Origin: Gilvimarinus sp. DA14
GTDB taxonomy: Bacteria > Pseudomonadota > Gammaproteobacteria > Pseudomonadales > Cellvibrionaceae
Length of the DNA stretch: 64,000 nt
NCBI RefSeq assembly: GCF_024204685.1
Contig: NZ_CP100350.1
Span: 3,870,501 to 3,934,500, forward strand
Direction of reading: 5' to 3'
Shown: positions 10,366-18,743 of the stretch, in pieces
How positions within the stretch are numbered: the stretch's first letter is position 1
How the letters are laid out: every line of letters starts with the position of its first letter
Notes under the pieces: model-generated
The model's input: only the letters and a program-made list of their open reading frames with translations
What the model was told of the DNA's origin: nothing
Databases searched by the model: none
Made by a program: the position numbers and the translations under genes

Positions 10366-11079
10366 ATGATAAAAATACCCTCGTTGTGCGCCTTTTGCGC
10401 ATGGTTTTTCTTAATATTCAGTCCAGTGGCTAGCGCTGCCAAAGAGTCGCTAAATATAGGCCGCGATGCCAGCTTATGGATGAACGTGTCCAGCTTTGGC
10501 GAGGCCCACTGGCTGGGCAATGAAATTCACTTATTATCCACCGCCAATTGGTTTTTTCTAACCAAGAAACGCTACCGCGACTTTGAGCTGGAGCTGGAAG
10601 TCTTAGTGCCTCAGCTGGATGATGAATATGTCAACTCCGGCATTATTTTCCGCGCCCAAACCAAGTACTCAGACGATATTAACAGTCAATACGCCTTTGG
10701 CTATCAGGCCGAAGTAGACCCCAGCGATCGGCGCTGGAGCGGCGGTTTGTACGAACAGGCCACCGAGCGGCAATGGTTGTTTCCGCTGCACGATGAGCGC
10801 TCAAATCCGGGCGAGCATTTTAAAGAAAATTACTCGCCCCAGTGGAGCGATGAGAAATCCGCGGCGTTTAAAAACGGCCAGTGGAACCACTATAAAATTC
10901 GCGCCCAAGGGCCCGAGATAAAAATTTGGGTGAATGATGTACTAACCACTCACGTAAAAGACACGCACTTGTCTGAGGGGCATATTGGTATTCAGCATCA
11001 TGGGAGTACCAGCTTTGCCGAGCGGGGCGATACCCGCAATACGGTTAAATTCCGCAATATTTATGTGCGTGAGCTTTAA
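10366..11079 (+). CDS. Secreted DUF1080 (3-keto-disaccharide hydrolase fold) protein
   Basis: A 237-residue exported protein with a signal peptide (hydrophobic core and VASAA cleavage region, about residues 1-26) and one DUF1080 domain. This is a concanavalin-like beta-sandwich recognisable from NEIHLLSTANWFF, DFELELEVLVP, NSGIIFRAQ and the closing GHIGIQHHG. Members of the family elsewhere hydrolyse glycosides whose sugar has first been oxidised to the 3-keto form, or bind sugars; the substrate here is unknown. Only two bases separate it from the downstream beta-propeller/cytochrome gene, so the two are translationally coupled and probably act together in the periplasm. Confidence 0.82.
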   Translation: MIKIPSLCAFCAWFFLIFSPVASAAKESLNIGRDASLWMNVSSFGEAHWLGNEIHLLSTANWFFLTKKRYRDFELELEVLVPQLDDEYVNSGIIFRAQTKYSDDINSQYAFGYQAEVDPSDRRWSGGLYEQATERQWLFPLHDERSNPGEHFKENYSPQWSDEKSAAFKNGQWNHYKIRAQGPEIKIWVNDVLTTHVKDTHLSEGHIGIQHHGSTSFAERGDTRNTVKFRNIYVREL

Positions 11080-11081
11080 CC

Positions 11082-13427
11082 ATGAAAAGACTGCTGTTTC
11101 CTGCTTTGCTGTTAAGCCTCGCCACTGTGGCCCACGCGCAGACCTTTCAAGGGGATCGCGACGGTCATCAAATGGAAGATGTAATTCCCAAAAGTGAAAT
11201 CCCGCCGGCGCCCGTGTTAAATCCCGAGCAGGCCCTGAAAAGCTTACAGGTTCAACCAGGTTTTTCGGTGCAGTTGGTTGCCAGCGAACCTCAGGTGTTC
11301 AGTCCGGTGGCGCTGGCCTTTGATGCGGCGGGCCGGATTTGGGTGGCCGAAATGACCACCTATATGCCGGATATTCAAGGCAAGGGCGAGATGAAACCAG
11401 AGGGGAATATCGCCGTTTTGCAAGACACCGATGGCGATGGTCGGGTGGATAGTCGTCAGGTGCTCATTGATAATGTAATGCTGCCGCGCACCATCAGTGT
11501 GGCGGAGGGCGGACTCTTCTACGCCGATCATCAATCGCTGTATTTTGCCGAGATAAAGCATAAAGATGGCGAGATTGCGCTGGGCGTCCACGACATGGTG
11601 GATGCCACCTACGCGGCAAAAGGCAGTGTTGAGCACAAGCCCAATGGCATGCTCTATGGTATGGATGGCTGGTACTACAACGCCAAAAGTGATCAGCGCT
11701 ACCTGACGCTTGCCCATGATGCGGCCATCCCCGACGGCGCCCACGAGATTTACCGCAACCAATACTGGAAACTGGTACGAAGCAATACCGACTACCGCGG
11801 CCAGTGGGGGGTTACCCAGGATGATTTTGGTCGGCTTTATCACAATGGCAACAGCTCGCCCATTCACGGCGAATACTTAAGGCCGGGCGCTCTGTTGCAA
11901 AATCCCGGTTTCTGGCCCGATATGCCCGCTCACAGTATTGGTGATAATCGCGTTTATCCCGCGCGTATGACACCAGGGGTCAATCGTGGCTATATGGAAG
12001 GCGTGTTGGTTCGCGAGGGTAAAGACCGGGGCAAGCTGGTTAATTTTACCGCCGCCAGTGCCAGTTTGGTGTATCGCGGCGATAATTTTCCGGCGCAATT
12101 TTATGGGCTGGGTTTAACCCCCGAGCCCGCGGCCAACTTAATCAGCGCCCGCACTATTATTGAAGGCGAGGGCAAGCTTAGTGGTAAAGCGCTGTTTGCC
12201 CCTGGTGAGCTGTTAACCAGTACCGATGAGCGTTTTCGCCCCGTCAGTTTATACAACGCGCCCGACGGTAGTGTTTATATTGTGGATATGTACCAGGGTA
12301 TTTTGCAGCACAAAGACTTTTTAACCAGTTATTTGGCCGAGCAAATTAAAAGCCGCGAGTTGGATAAGCACAACAATACCATGGGCCGCATTTATCGCCT
12401 GCATTGGCCCGAAGCACCGCTGAATAAAACACCTGATTTAAACTCGCTAAGTGCCGAGCAATTGGTGCCTTTTATAAAACACCCCAACGCCTGGCACCGG
12501 GATACCGCCCGGCGGTTGTTGGTGCAACGCGGGGCCCAAGACATTGCACCTGCCGTGCGCAAGCAGCTACGGCAAAGTGACACGGTCTACGCCCAGGCCA
12601 ATGGCTTGTGGACCTTGTACGGATTGCACGCCGTTGATCTGCAAACAGTGAAGCATTTTATTCGCTCGACGGATGATCGGATTGCTATGTTGGCCGCCGC
12701 CGTGGGGGAACGTTTGCCTAAGTCAGACCACAAGGCTTACTTAAAACTGCTGACGTCTATGGCGCAACAGGGATATCCGCGCGCATTGCAAGCGGCGGTC
12801 TCGGTTGCGGCTATCGACGGCGGCCACGAGCTCTCTCAGCGGATACTGGAAAACTATGCAGACCAACCCTATGTACGCGAGGCAGTGATCAGCGGATTGG
12901 GCAGTGAGTCTGCCGAGTTTATAAAACAATTGGATGGAGATTATCCCGACAAACAAAGCCAGGCACTTTTGGCCAACTTGGGCAAAAAACGCCAAGATGC
13001 CAACAATCGCGATTCGCTGAGTGCGGCCGCGCAAATGTTGTTCGACCAGGGTAAGCAGCTGTATCACGGCAAAGGCGCCTGTGCCGGCTGCCATGGTGAA
13101 TACGGTAAAGGTATGCCGGGCCTTGGGCCCACATTCTGGGACAGTCAGTGGCTTCACAATAAGCAAACCTTGGCTAAGGTATTACTGCACGGTTTAACCG
13201 GCCCTATTTGGGTCGGGCCAGATTACTACAACCCTGCGGCGGTTATGCCGGGCTTTGCCGCGCGCGAAGACATCTCGGACAATGACTTGGCCGCTATCGC
13301 CGTGTTTATCCGCAACAGCTGGGGCAATAGCGTAAAAGCCGACGACAGCTTTACCCCCGAGGAAATCGCCCAGGTGCGCCGGGAAACCGCCGAGCGAAGT
13401 CAGCCCTACACCGCCAACGAGTTTTAG
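11082..13427 (+). CDS. Periplasmic beta-propeller dehydrogenase-like protein with C-terminal cytochrome c (PVC-type)
   Basis: Product of 781 residues with a signal peptide (MKRLLFPALLLSLATVAHAQ). About residues 40-440 form the membrane-bound-dehydrogenase type propeller seen in planctomycete and verrucomicrobial proteins (PGFSVQLVASEP, ALAFDAAGRIWVAEM, VYIVDMYQGI). About 460-640 is an alpha-helical HEAT-like segment. The last part is a cytochrome c domain with a single CAGCH haem motif near residue 668 and a Met-rich distal region (AVMPGF). It is therefore a haem-linked periplasmic oxidoreductase candidate. Coupling to a DUF1080 hydrolase suggests oxidation of a glycoside followed by hydrolysis of the keto product. 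That is an inference; the substrate and the electron acceptor are unknown. Confidence 0.8.
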   Translation: MKRLLFPALLLSLATVAHAQTFQGDRDGHQMEDVIPKSEIPPAPVLNPEQALKSLQVQPGFSVQLVASEPQVFSPVALAFDAAGRIWVAEMTTYMPDIQGKGEMKPEGNIAVLQDTDGDGRVDSRQVLIDNVMLPRTISVAEGGLFYADHQSLYFAEIKHKDGEIALGVHDMVDATYAAKGSVEHKPNGMLYGMDGWYYNAKSDQRYLTLAHDAAIPDGAHEIYRNQYWKLVRSNTDYRGQWGVTQDDFGRLYHNGNSSPIHGEYLRPGALLQNPGFWPDMPAHSIGDNRVYPARMTPGVNRGYMEGVLVREGKDRGKLVNFTAASASLVYRGDNFPAQFYGLGLTPEPAANLISARTIIEGEGKLSGKALFAPGELLTSTDERFRPVSLYNAPDGSVYIVDMYQGILQHKDFLTSYLAEQIKSRELDKHNNTMGRIYRLHWPEAPLNKTPDLNSLSAEQLVPFIKHPNAWHRDTARRLLVQRGAQDIAPAVRKQLRQSDTVYAQANGLWTLYGLHAVDLQTVKHFIRSTDDRIAMLAAAVGERLPKSDHKAYLKLLTSMAQQGYPRALQAAVSVAAIDGGHELSQRILENYADQPYVREAVISGLGSESAEFIKQLDGDYPDKQSQALLANLGKKRQDANNRDSLSAAAQMLFDQGKQLYHGKGACAGCHGEYGKGMPGLGPTFWDSQWLHNKQTLAKVLLHGLTGPIWVGPDYYNPAAVMPGFAAREDISDNDLAAIAVFIRNSWGNSVKADDSFTPEEIAQVRRETAERSQPYTANEF

Positions 13428-13507
13428 GGTATTTAACGGATGTTGCCTGCAATAAATTGGGCGTAGACTGAGGGTTTTCGTTATTTACGCCGTTTAGAGA
13501 GGTTAGA

Positions 13508-15691
13508 GTGAAAGCAGAGCAGCCGGTTAAAATCGTTGGCGGCGGTCCAAAAAAAGTTTTATACACGCTCCAGACCATTAAGCGCATCGGGTTGCTGGAT
13601 TCGGCCAAAGCGCTCAAAAGCCATAACGCCTGCAAAGCCTGTGGTTTGGGTATGGGTGGGCAGCGCGGTGGCATGGTGAATGAAAAAGATGAATTCCCAT
13701 CCGTGTGCAATAAAAGTATTCAGGCGCAGTCTACGGATATTCAACCGCCCATCCCCGCCGAGCTGTTTGCGCACAACTTATCTGAGTTTAATGAGCTGAC
13801 AGACCGCGAGTTGGAAACCATGGGGCGTTTGAATACGCCCGTGTATAAGCCCGCAGGCAGTGATAAATATCAACCGATTGGCTGGGATGAAGCGCTGCAG
13901 ATGGCGGCCAGCCGCCTGCGCGCGCAGCCCGCTGAGCAGAGCTTCTTTTATGCCTCGGGGCGCTCGTCCAACGAAGCCGGCTTTTTGCTGCAATTGATGG
14001 CGAGACTGTATGGGAGCAACAATGTTACCAATTGCTCCTACTACTGCCATCAAGCTACCGGTGTGGGGCTGCAGGGCACAGTCGGTACAGGCACCGCTAC
14101 GGTGCAGCTGGAAGACTTGGCACATGCAGATATGGTCTTTGTGATCGGCGCAAACCCGGCATCGAACCACCCGCGCTTTATTCACCAGCTAAAAAATTGC
14201 CGCGACCGCGGCGGCAAGGTCATGGTGATTAACCCCGCTAAAGAGCCGGGCCTGGTGAAATTTGCCGTACCTAAAAGTCCCAAGTCCATGTTGGTGGGCG
14301 GTACTTTGATTGCCTCGCGTTTCTTGCAGCCTAATATCGGTTCCGATTTGGCGTTGCTCATGGCGCTTGCCAAAGTGTTACTCGAGACTGAAGCCTATGC
14401 GGCAGACTTTATCGCCAGTCACACCCGGGGTTTTACCCAGTACAGCGAGTATTTAGAAACCCTTGAGCTGGCTGATTTGTCTGCCCAGTGTGGTATTAGT
14501 GAACAGGATATTCGCGAGCTGGCGGCGGACTATGCCCGTGCTGAAAATGTGATTTTTGCCTGGGGTATGGGCATCACCCATCATCTGAATGGCGTTGATA
14601 ATGTCGAGGCGATTGCCAATCTGGCGCTGTTACGTGGAATGTTGGGTAAACCGGGGGCAGGTTTGCTGCCCTTGCGCGGCCACAGTAATGTTCAGGGTAT
14701 TGGCACCATCGGCGTAAAGCCGGTACTGGCCGACGATGTGTTGGCCGCCATAGAAAAGCATCTGGGGGTGAGTCTGCCGCGCCAGCCGGGCATGGATACC
14801 CTGGCGTGCCTGCGCGCTGCTGAGGCAGGCGGTATGCGCAGCGCCGTAATGATGGGGGGCAACTTATTTGCCGCCACGCCGGATACCGAGTTTGCACGTC
14901 GTGCACTCGATAGCGTGGACTTTAAACTCTACCTGACCACCACCCTAAACCGTGGCCATTTTAACGGTATGGAAACCAGTGAAGCGCTAATTCTGCCCGT
15001 GTGCGCCCGCGATGAAGAGCCCCAGAGCACCACCCAGGAGTCTATGTTCAACTATGTGCGCCTCAGTGATGGTGGCATTACCCGTTTGAATAATGTGCGT
15101 TCTGAGGTGACGGTACTGGCGCAGCTGGGGGAAAGGTTACTGCCTGATAGTGGGCTTGATTTTGTCGCCCTGCAACAACACGACGCGGTGCGCGAAGCGA
15201 TAGCGGCGACAATTCCCGGCATGGAGCAATTGGCGGATATCGGCGCAACAAAGCGCGAATTTTCCGTCGCAAACCGGGTACTGCACACGCCGTCTTTTAA
15301 TATGCCTGAGCAGCGCGCCAATTTTAAAGTGCACCAGCTTGAGCAGCAGACAGATAGCGATTACCCCTACCGTCTCGCCAGCATTCGCAGCGAGGGTCAG
15401 TTTAACTCCATAATTTATGAAGAGGCTGACAGCTATCGGGGGACCTCGCATCGCTGGTGTGTGCTAGTATCCCATACCGACTGCGAGCGCCTGCAGTTAA
15501 GTAAGGGGGCAAAAGTGGCTCTGGTCTCTCGCCATGGCAGGATGGACGAGCTGGAGGTGGTGCCTTTTGATTTGCCCGCTGGCAGCGTGATGGCCTACTA
15601 CCCGGAGGCCAATGTACTGATCGGCACCGAGCATGACCCGCGCAGCAAAACCCCGGCATTTAAGTCGGTGCCGGTTTCCCTTCGGGTTTAG
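13508..15691 (+). CDS. FdhF/YdeP-family molybdopterin oxidoreductase
   Basis: Product of 727 residues starting at GTG, six bases after an AGAGAGG ribosome-binding site. It matches the YdeP-like group of formate-dehydrogenase-type catalytic subunits. The N-terminal CKACGLGMGGQRGG contains two of the usual cluster cysteines, then come the KSIQAQSTDI block, the molybdopterin domains (ASGRSSNEAGFLLQ, CHQATGVG), and a C-terminal molydopterin-dinucleotide domain from about residue 610. There is no twin-arginine signal, so it is cytosolic. No fdhD or electron-transfer subunit lies nearby. E. coli YdeP has been linked to acid resistance, but the reaction is unknown. It follows the cytochrome gene by 80 bases. 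Confidence 0.85.
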   Translation: MKAEQPVKIVGGGPKKVLYTLQTIKRIGLLDSAKALKSHNACKACGLGMGGQRGGMVNEKDEFPSVCNKSIQAQSTDIQPPIPAELFAHNLSEFNELTDRELETMGRLNTPVYKPAGSDKYQPIGWDEALQMAASRLRAQPAEQSFFYASGRSSNEAGFLLQLMARLYGSNNVTNCSYYCHQATGVGLQGTVGTGTATVQLEDLAHADMVFVIGANPASNHPRFIHQLKNCRDRGGKVMVINPAKEPGLVKFAVPKSPKSMLVGGTLIASRFLQPNIGSDLALLMALAKVLLETEAYAADFIASHTRGFTQYSEYLETLELADLSAQCGISEQDIRELAADYARAENVIFAWGMGITHHLNGVDNVEAIANLALLRGMLGKPGAGLLPLRGHSNVQGIGTIGVKPVLADDVLAAIEKHLGVSLPRQPGMDTLACLRAAEAGGMRSAVMMGGNLFAATPDTEFARRALDSVDFKLYLTTTLNRGHFNGMETSEALILPVCARDEEPQSTTQESMFNYVRLSDGGITRLNNVRSEVTVLAQLGERLLPDSGLDFVALQQHDAVREAIAATIPGMEQLADIGATKREFSVANRVLHTPSFNMPEQRANFKVHQLEQQTDSDYPYRLASIRSEGQFNSIIYEEADSYRGTSHRWCVLVSHTDCERLQLSKGAKVALVSRHGRMDELEVVPFDLPAGSVMAYYPEANVLIGTEHDPRSKTPAFKSVPVSLRV

Positions 15692-15710
15692 TCTAACCCG
15701 CGTTTTTTCC

Positions 15711-15733
15711 GCCCGCCGCCGTCTGCGGCGGGC
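15711..15733. repeat. GC-rich hairpin after the molybdopterin oxidoreductase gene
   Basis: GCCCGCCGC and GCGGCGGGC form a perfect 9-bp stem with a CGTCT loop. The downstream T-run is weak (CTTTT after a gap), so it may terminate transcription inefficiently or only protect the 3' end. Confidence 0.5.
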
Positions 15734-15793
15734 TATCGCTTTTGCGGCAAGACTCTTAAAATGCCCGTTCCATTCGCCCGAGCGGAGGCCGCT

Positions 15794-16297
15794 GTGACTT
15801 CTACCGATACGGAAATAACCCGACTGCACCTCACCCGTGAGCTGGGCGCGTGTTTGAGCGCGCGCGGTTGGCAGGTGGCGACGGCCGAATCCTGCACCGG
15901 AGGCATGATTGGCGCTGCCATTACCGAGGTGCCCGGCAGCTCGGCCTGGTTCGAAATGGGTTGGCTAACTTACTCTAACCAGGCCAAGGTACAGCTGTTG
16001 GGCGTAGCGCAAGCGGCATTGGATGAACACGGTGCGGTCAGCCAAACTGTGGTAGAGCAAATGGCCTTGGGCGCCAGGCAGCGCAGTGGCGCCGAGCTGG
16101 CGGTGGCGGTCAGCGGCATAGCCGGGCCCGACGGTGGCAGCCGCGACAAACCAGTGGGCACAGTATGGCTGGCCTGGGCCGGGCCCGGCGATAAGCTGGT
16201 GTCTGAATGCTATGTTTACCAGGGCGAGCGCCAGCAAGTGCGCGCGCAGGCTTGTATTACCGCACTGCGTGAACTGATTAACCTGTGCAAACACTGA
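15794..16297 (+). CDS. cinA: Nicotinamide-nucleotide amidohydrolase (CinA C-terminal domain, PncC)
   Basis: Deamidates nicotinamide mononucleotide to nicotinic acid mononucleotide in NAD recycling. Product of 167 residues, the stand-alone CinA domain. Motifs are ATAESCTGG near residue 28, [10 protein letters not shown], and SGIAGPDGG with [13 protein letters not shown] at 15794 is preferred over ATG at 15761 because a clean GGAGG (15784-15788) lies five bases before it and the product then matches the E. coli PncC length. It is placed directly before recA, the order seen in Pseudomonas. The NMN deamidase activity is from the family. Confidence 0.9.
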   Translation: MTSTDTEITRLHLTRELGACLSARGWQVATAESCTGGMIGAAITEVPGSSAWFEMGWLTYSNQAKVQLLGVAQAALDEHGAVSQTVVEQMALGARQRSGAELAVAVSGIAGPDGGSRDKPVGTVWLAWAGPGDKLVSECYVYQGERQQVRAQACITALRELINLCKH

Positions 16298-16342
16298 GTT
16301 TGCAAAGGCTCTTCAAGCCAACTACTGTATAAATTCATAGTA

Positions 16343-16358
16343 CTGTTTTCATATACAG
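16343..16358 (+). promoter_or_regulatory. LexA (SOS) box of recA
   Basis: CTGT-N8-ACAG with an AT-rich centre (CTGTTTTCATATACAG) matches the gammaproteobacterial LexA consensus. It lies just upstream of a TATGCT -10 (16369-16374), so it covers the -35 region and would repress recA until SOS induction. Confidence 0.9.
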
Positions 16359-16461
16359 GTTTTTCCTGTATGCTGGATTCATAAGCTGATGTATCGACCA
16401 CGTAAGCGCTGGGCGCATCAGACAACAACAGCATATTTTCGTTTTTTCAGTTGAGGTGATT

Positions 16462-17487
16462 ATGGACGCGAATAAAGAAAAGGCTTTGCAGGCAGCACTG
16501 GGTCAAATTGAGCGCCAGTTCGGTAAGGGTACCGTAATGCGCATGGGCGATCGCGAACATGTCGCCATTCCCGCTATTTCCACAGGTTCGCTGGGGTTGG
16601 ACGTTGCCCTGGGTATTGGCGGCTTGCCCAAAGGCCGTATTGTTGAAATCTACGGGCCGGAGTCGTCCGGTAAAACCACTTTAACTTTGCAAGTGATCGC
16701 CGAGGCCCAGCGCGCTGGTGGTAACTGTGCCTTTATCGATGCCGAGCACGCGCTAGACCCTATCTACGCCGAAAAGCTGGGCGTAAATGTCGACGATTTG
16801 ATCATCTCGCAACCGGATACCGGAGAGCAGGCGCTGGAAGTATCCGACATGCTGGTGCGCTCGGGCGCGGTCGACGTGCTGGTAGTGGACTCGGTAGCAG
16901 CGCTGACCCCCAAGGCCGAAATTGAAGGTGAAATGGGCGATCATCACGTGGGCTTGCAGGCGCGTTTGATGTCGCAAGCACTGCGTAAAATTACCGGTAA
17001 TATTAAAAATGCCAACTGTCTGGTTATCTTTATTAACCAGATCCGGATGAAAATTGGCGTTATGTTCGGTAATCCCGAAACCACCACCGGCGGTAACGCA
17101 CTTAAGTTTTACTCATCTGTACGCTTGGATATTCGCCGTATCGGTTCGGTGAAAGAGGGCGATGAAGTGATCGGCTCGGAAACCCGGGTGAAGGTGGTAA
17201 AAAACAAAGTGGCGCCCCCCTTTAAACAAACCGAATTCCAGATCTTGTACGGCCAGGGTATCAACCGCATGGGCGAGGTAATCGACTATGGGGTTAAGTT
17301 GGGCATGGTCGACAAAGCCGGTGCTTGGTACAGCTACAATGGCGATAAAATCGGTCAGGGCAAAAACAACGTTATGAAGTTTTTGCAGGAAAACCCGGAT
17401 ATCGCTACCGAGCTGGAAAGCCGGGTACGCGGTGAGCTTTTGGGCACAGTAAAACCTGCTGAAGCCACCGAGGAAGAAGAGGCTTAA
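16462..17487 (+). CDS. recA: Recombinase RecA
   Basis: Strand-exchange ATPase and LexA co-protease. Product of 341 residues. Walker [10 protein letters not shown] is near residue 66, [19 protein letters not shown] (L1 region) near residue 145, and the L2 loop [22 protein letters not shown] near residue 195. There is a short acidic tail (EATEEEEA). ATG at 16462 follows GAGG by five bases; an in-frame GTG two codons earlier is less likely because it overlaps the ribosome-binding site. LexA-controlled. recX follows after eight bases. Confidence 0.98.
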   Translation: MDANKEKALQAALGQIERQFGKGTVMRMGDREHVAIPAISTGSLGLDVALGIGGLPKGRIVEIYGPESSGKTTLTLQVIAEAQRAGGNCAFIDAEHALDPIYAEKLGVNVDDLIISQPDTGEQALEVSDMLVRSGAVDVLVVDSVAALTPKAEIEGEMGDHHVGLQARLMSQALRKITGNIKNANCLVIFINQIRMKIGVMFGNPETTTGGNALKFYSSVRLDIRRIGSVKEGDEVIGSETRVKVVKNKVAPPFKQTEFQILYGQGINRMGEVIDYGVKLGMVDKAGAWYSYNGDKIGQGKNNVMKFLQENPDIATELESRVRGELLGTVKPAEATEEEEA

Positions 17488-17495
17488 CGGCGCTT

Positions 17496-17957
17496 ATGGA
17501 CATGGATGCCACAAGCCCTGAGCAGATCCGCGAGCGAGTGCGCAATAGCGCGCTCGCTTTTTTGACCCGGCGTGAGCATGCTCGGGCCGAGCTGGCGCAA
17601 AAACTCAGCCAGCGTTATAGCGCTCCGGAGTTAATTGACGAAACTTTGGATTGGCTGACGGACCTGGGCTATTTGGACGACAGCAGGTTTACCGCAATGT
17701 TTGTGCGCAGCTCTGTCGGCAGTGGCAGAGGGCCCATAAGAATTGCCCATGAACTGCGCCAGAAAGGGGTGGCCAATGCCCAGGTAGAGCAGGCGTTGGC
17801 AGAGTGTGAAGTAGACTGGACAGAGCTGGCTGCTGATGTACTGGCGCGAAAGTTTTCCGCCGCTCCGGTCGACGCCAAAGAAAAAGCGCGCCAAATCAGG
17901 TTTTTGCAGTACAGGGGGTTTCGCCCCGACCATATCTTTTGTCAGTTTGAGCGCTGA
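17496..17957 (+). CDS. recX: RecA regulator RecX
   Basis: Binds RecA filaments and limits their activity. Product of 153 residues with the three-helix repeat architecture (ALAFLTRREHARAELAQKL, LGYLDDSRFTAMFVRS, IAHELRQKGV). It lies eight bases after recA, so it shares the SOS promoter. A second in-frame ATG two codons in could also start. The last 16 bases overlap the 3' end of the convergent rhombosortase gene, with no terminator between them. Confidence 0.93.
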   Translation: MDMDATSPEQIRERVRNSALAFLTRREHARAELAQKLSQRYSAPELIDETLDWLTDLGYLDDSRFTAMFVRSSVGSGRGPIRIAHELRQKGVANAQVEQALAECEVDWTELAADVLARKFSAAPVDAKEKARQIRFLQYRGFRPDHIFCQFER

Positions 17958-18547
17958 AGCCCCCGCCAGGCGGCTAGCTTAACCGCTAAAATCCACAAGA
18001 ATGACAGTACCGCCCCGCCCAGGGCGCCGTATAAATGCGCAACTGACAGTACCGGCCCGGCAATAAGTACTTCGGTAGCGCTGTGACCGCCCGGGATAAT
18101 TCGTTCATAGCAAAGCTTGACTCCCAGTGCCAGTATTACCGCCCAGCCAACTGGGTCATTGCGGGTACAAATGGGCGCCAGCAAAAATACCAGCAGACCG
18201 TGTAGCACACCGGATAAACCCACGTAGTAACTCACCTGTGGCTGCCATACGTACAGACAAACGCTGATAAACAGTGCGCAGAATAATGCGCTTACCGCGA
18301 TAGAGACGGGTTGTCGCTCGGCGCCAGCCCAAAATAAAATCAGCAGCAAGGCGGCGGCATTCATGGCCGAGTGAATTAAATTCAAATGCACAATGTGCGC
18401 ACTGAAAAGGCGCCACAGCTGTCCGTCATCCAGTGCCGCGCGCTGATATTCCAGCAGCGGGTTCAACAGCTCGGCATTATATCCCAGCAGAAGCAGTGGT
18501 AGCCCCAGGGCGAAAGCAATCAATAGGTGGTGTACGAGGGTTTTCAT
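17942..18547 (-). CDS. rrtA: Rhombosortase (rhomboid-family GlyGly-CTERM intramembrane protease)
   Basis: A 201-residue polytopic protein with about six membrane helices. Rhomboid landmarks: histidines and asparagine in HIVHLNLIHSAMNAAAL (about residues 51-67), catalytic serine in YVGLSGVLHG (about 107-116), and a late histidine in VAHLYGALGG (about 168-177). The short length without extra domains fits the rhombosortase branch, which cleaves GlyGly-CTERM tails of exported enzymes so they can be processed for type II secretion and lipid attachment. No GlyGly-CTERM substrate is encoded in this window, so substrates must be distant. Its 3' end overlaps recX. Confidence 0.85.
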   Translation of the reverse strand: MKTLVHHLLIAFALGLPLLLLGYNAELLNPLLEYQRAALDDGQLWRLFSAHIVHLNLIHSAMNAAALLLILFWAGAERQPVSIAVSALFCALFISVCLYVWQPQVSYYVGLSGVLHGLLVFLLAPICTRNDPVGWAVILALGVKLCYERIIPGGHSATEVLIAGPVLSVAHLYGALGGAVLSFLWILAVKLAAWRGLQRSN

Positions 18548-18743
18548 GGTAGGCCACTATAACCCAATTGCGTCGCGCTGGGCTGATACCGTTTCGCGCA
18601 GCGATCTATCTGTGCATTTGTGCGGTGTCACACCATAGACCGAGCCGCCGTCAGCTGGCATAATCAGCGCCCGATTTTTAACCTGCGGTGGTGTCTGAAG
18701 CGCCCCGTAGCCGCACCCTTACTGGACTGTTCAGAGGAATGCC

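Noticed and set aside
18624-18634. CRP site between rrtA and serC
   Set aside because: GGTGTCACACC is symmetric but too short, and the TGTG/CACA spacing does not fit the TGTGA-N6-TCACA consensus.
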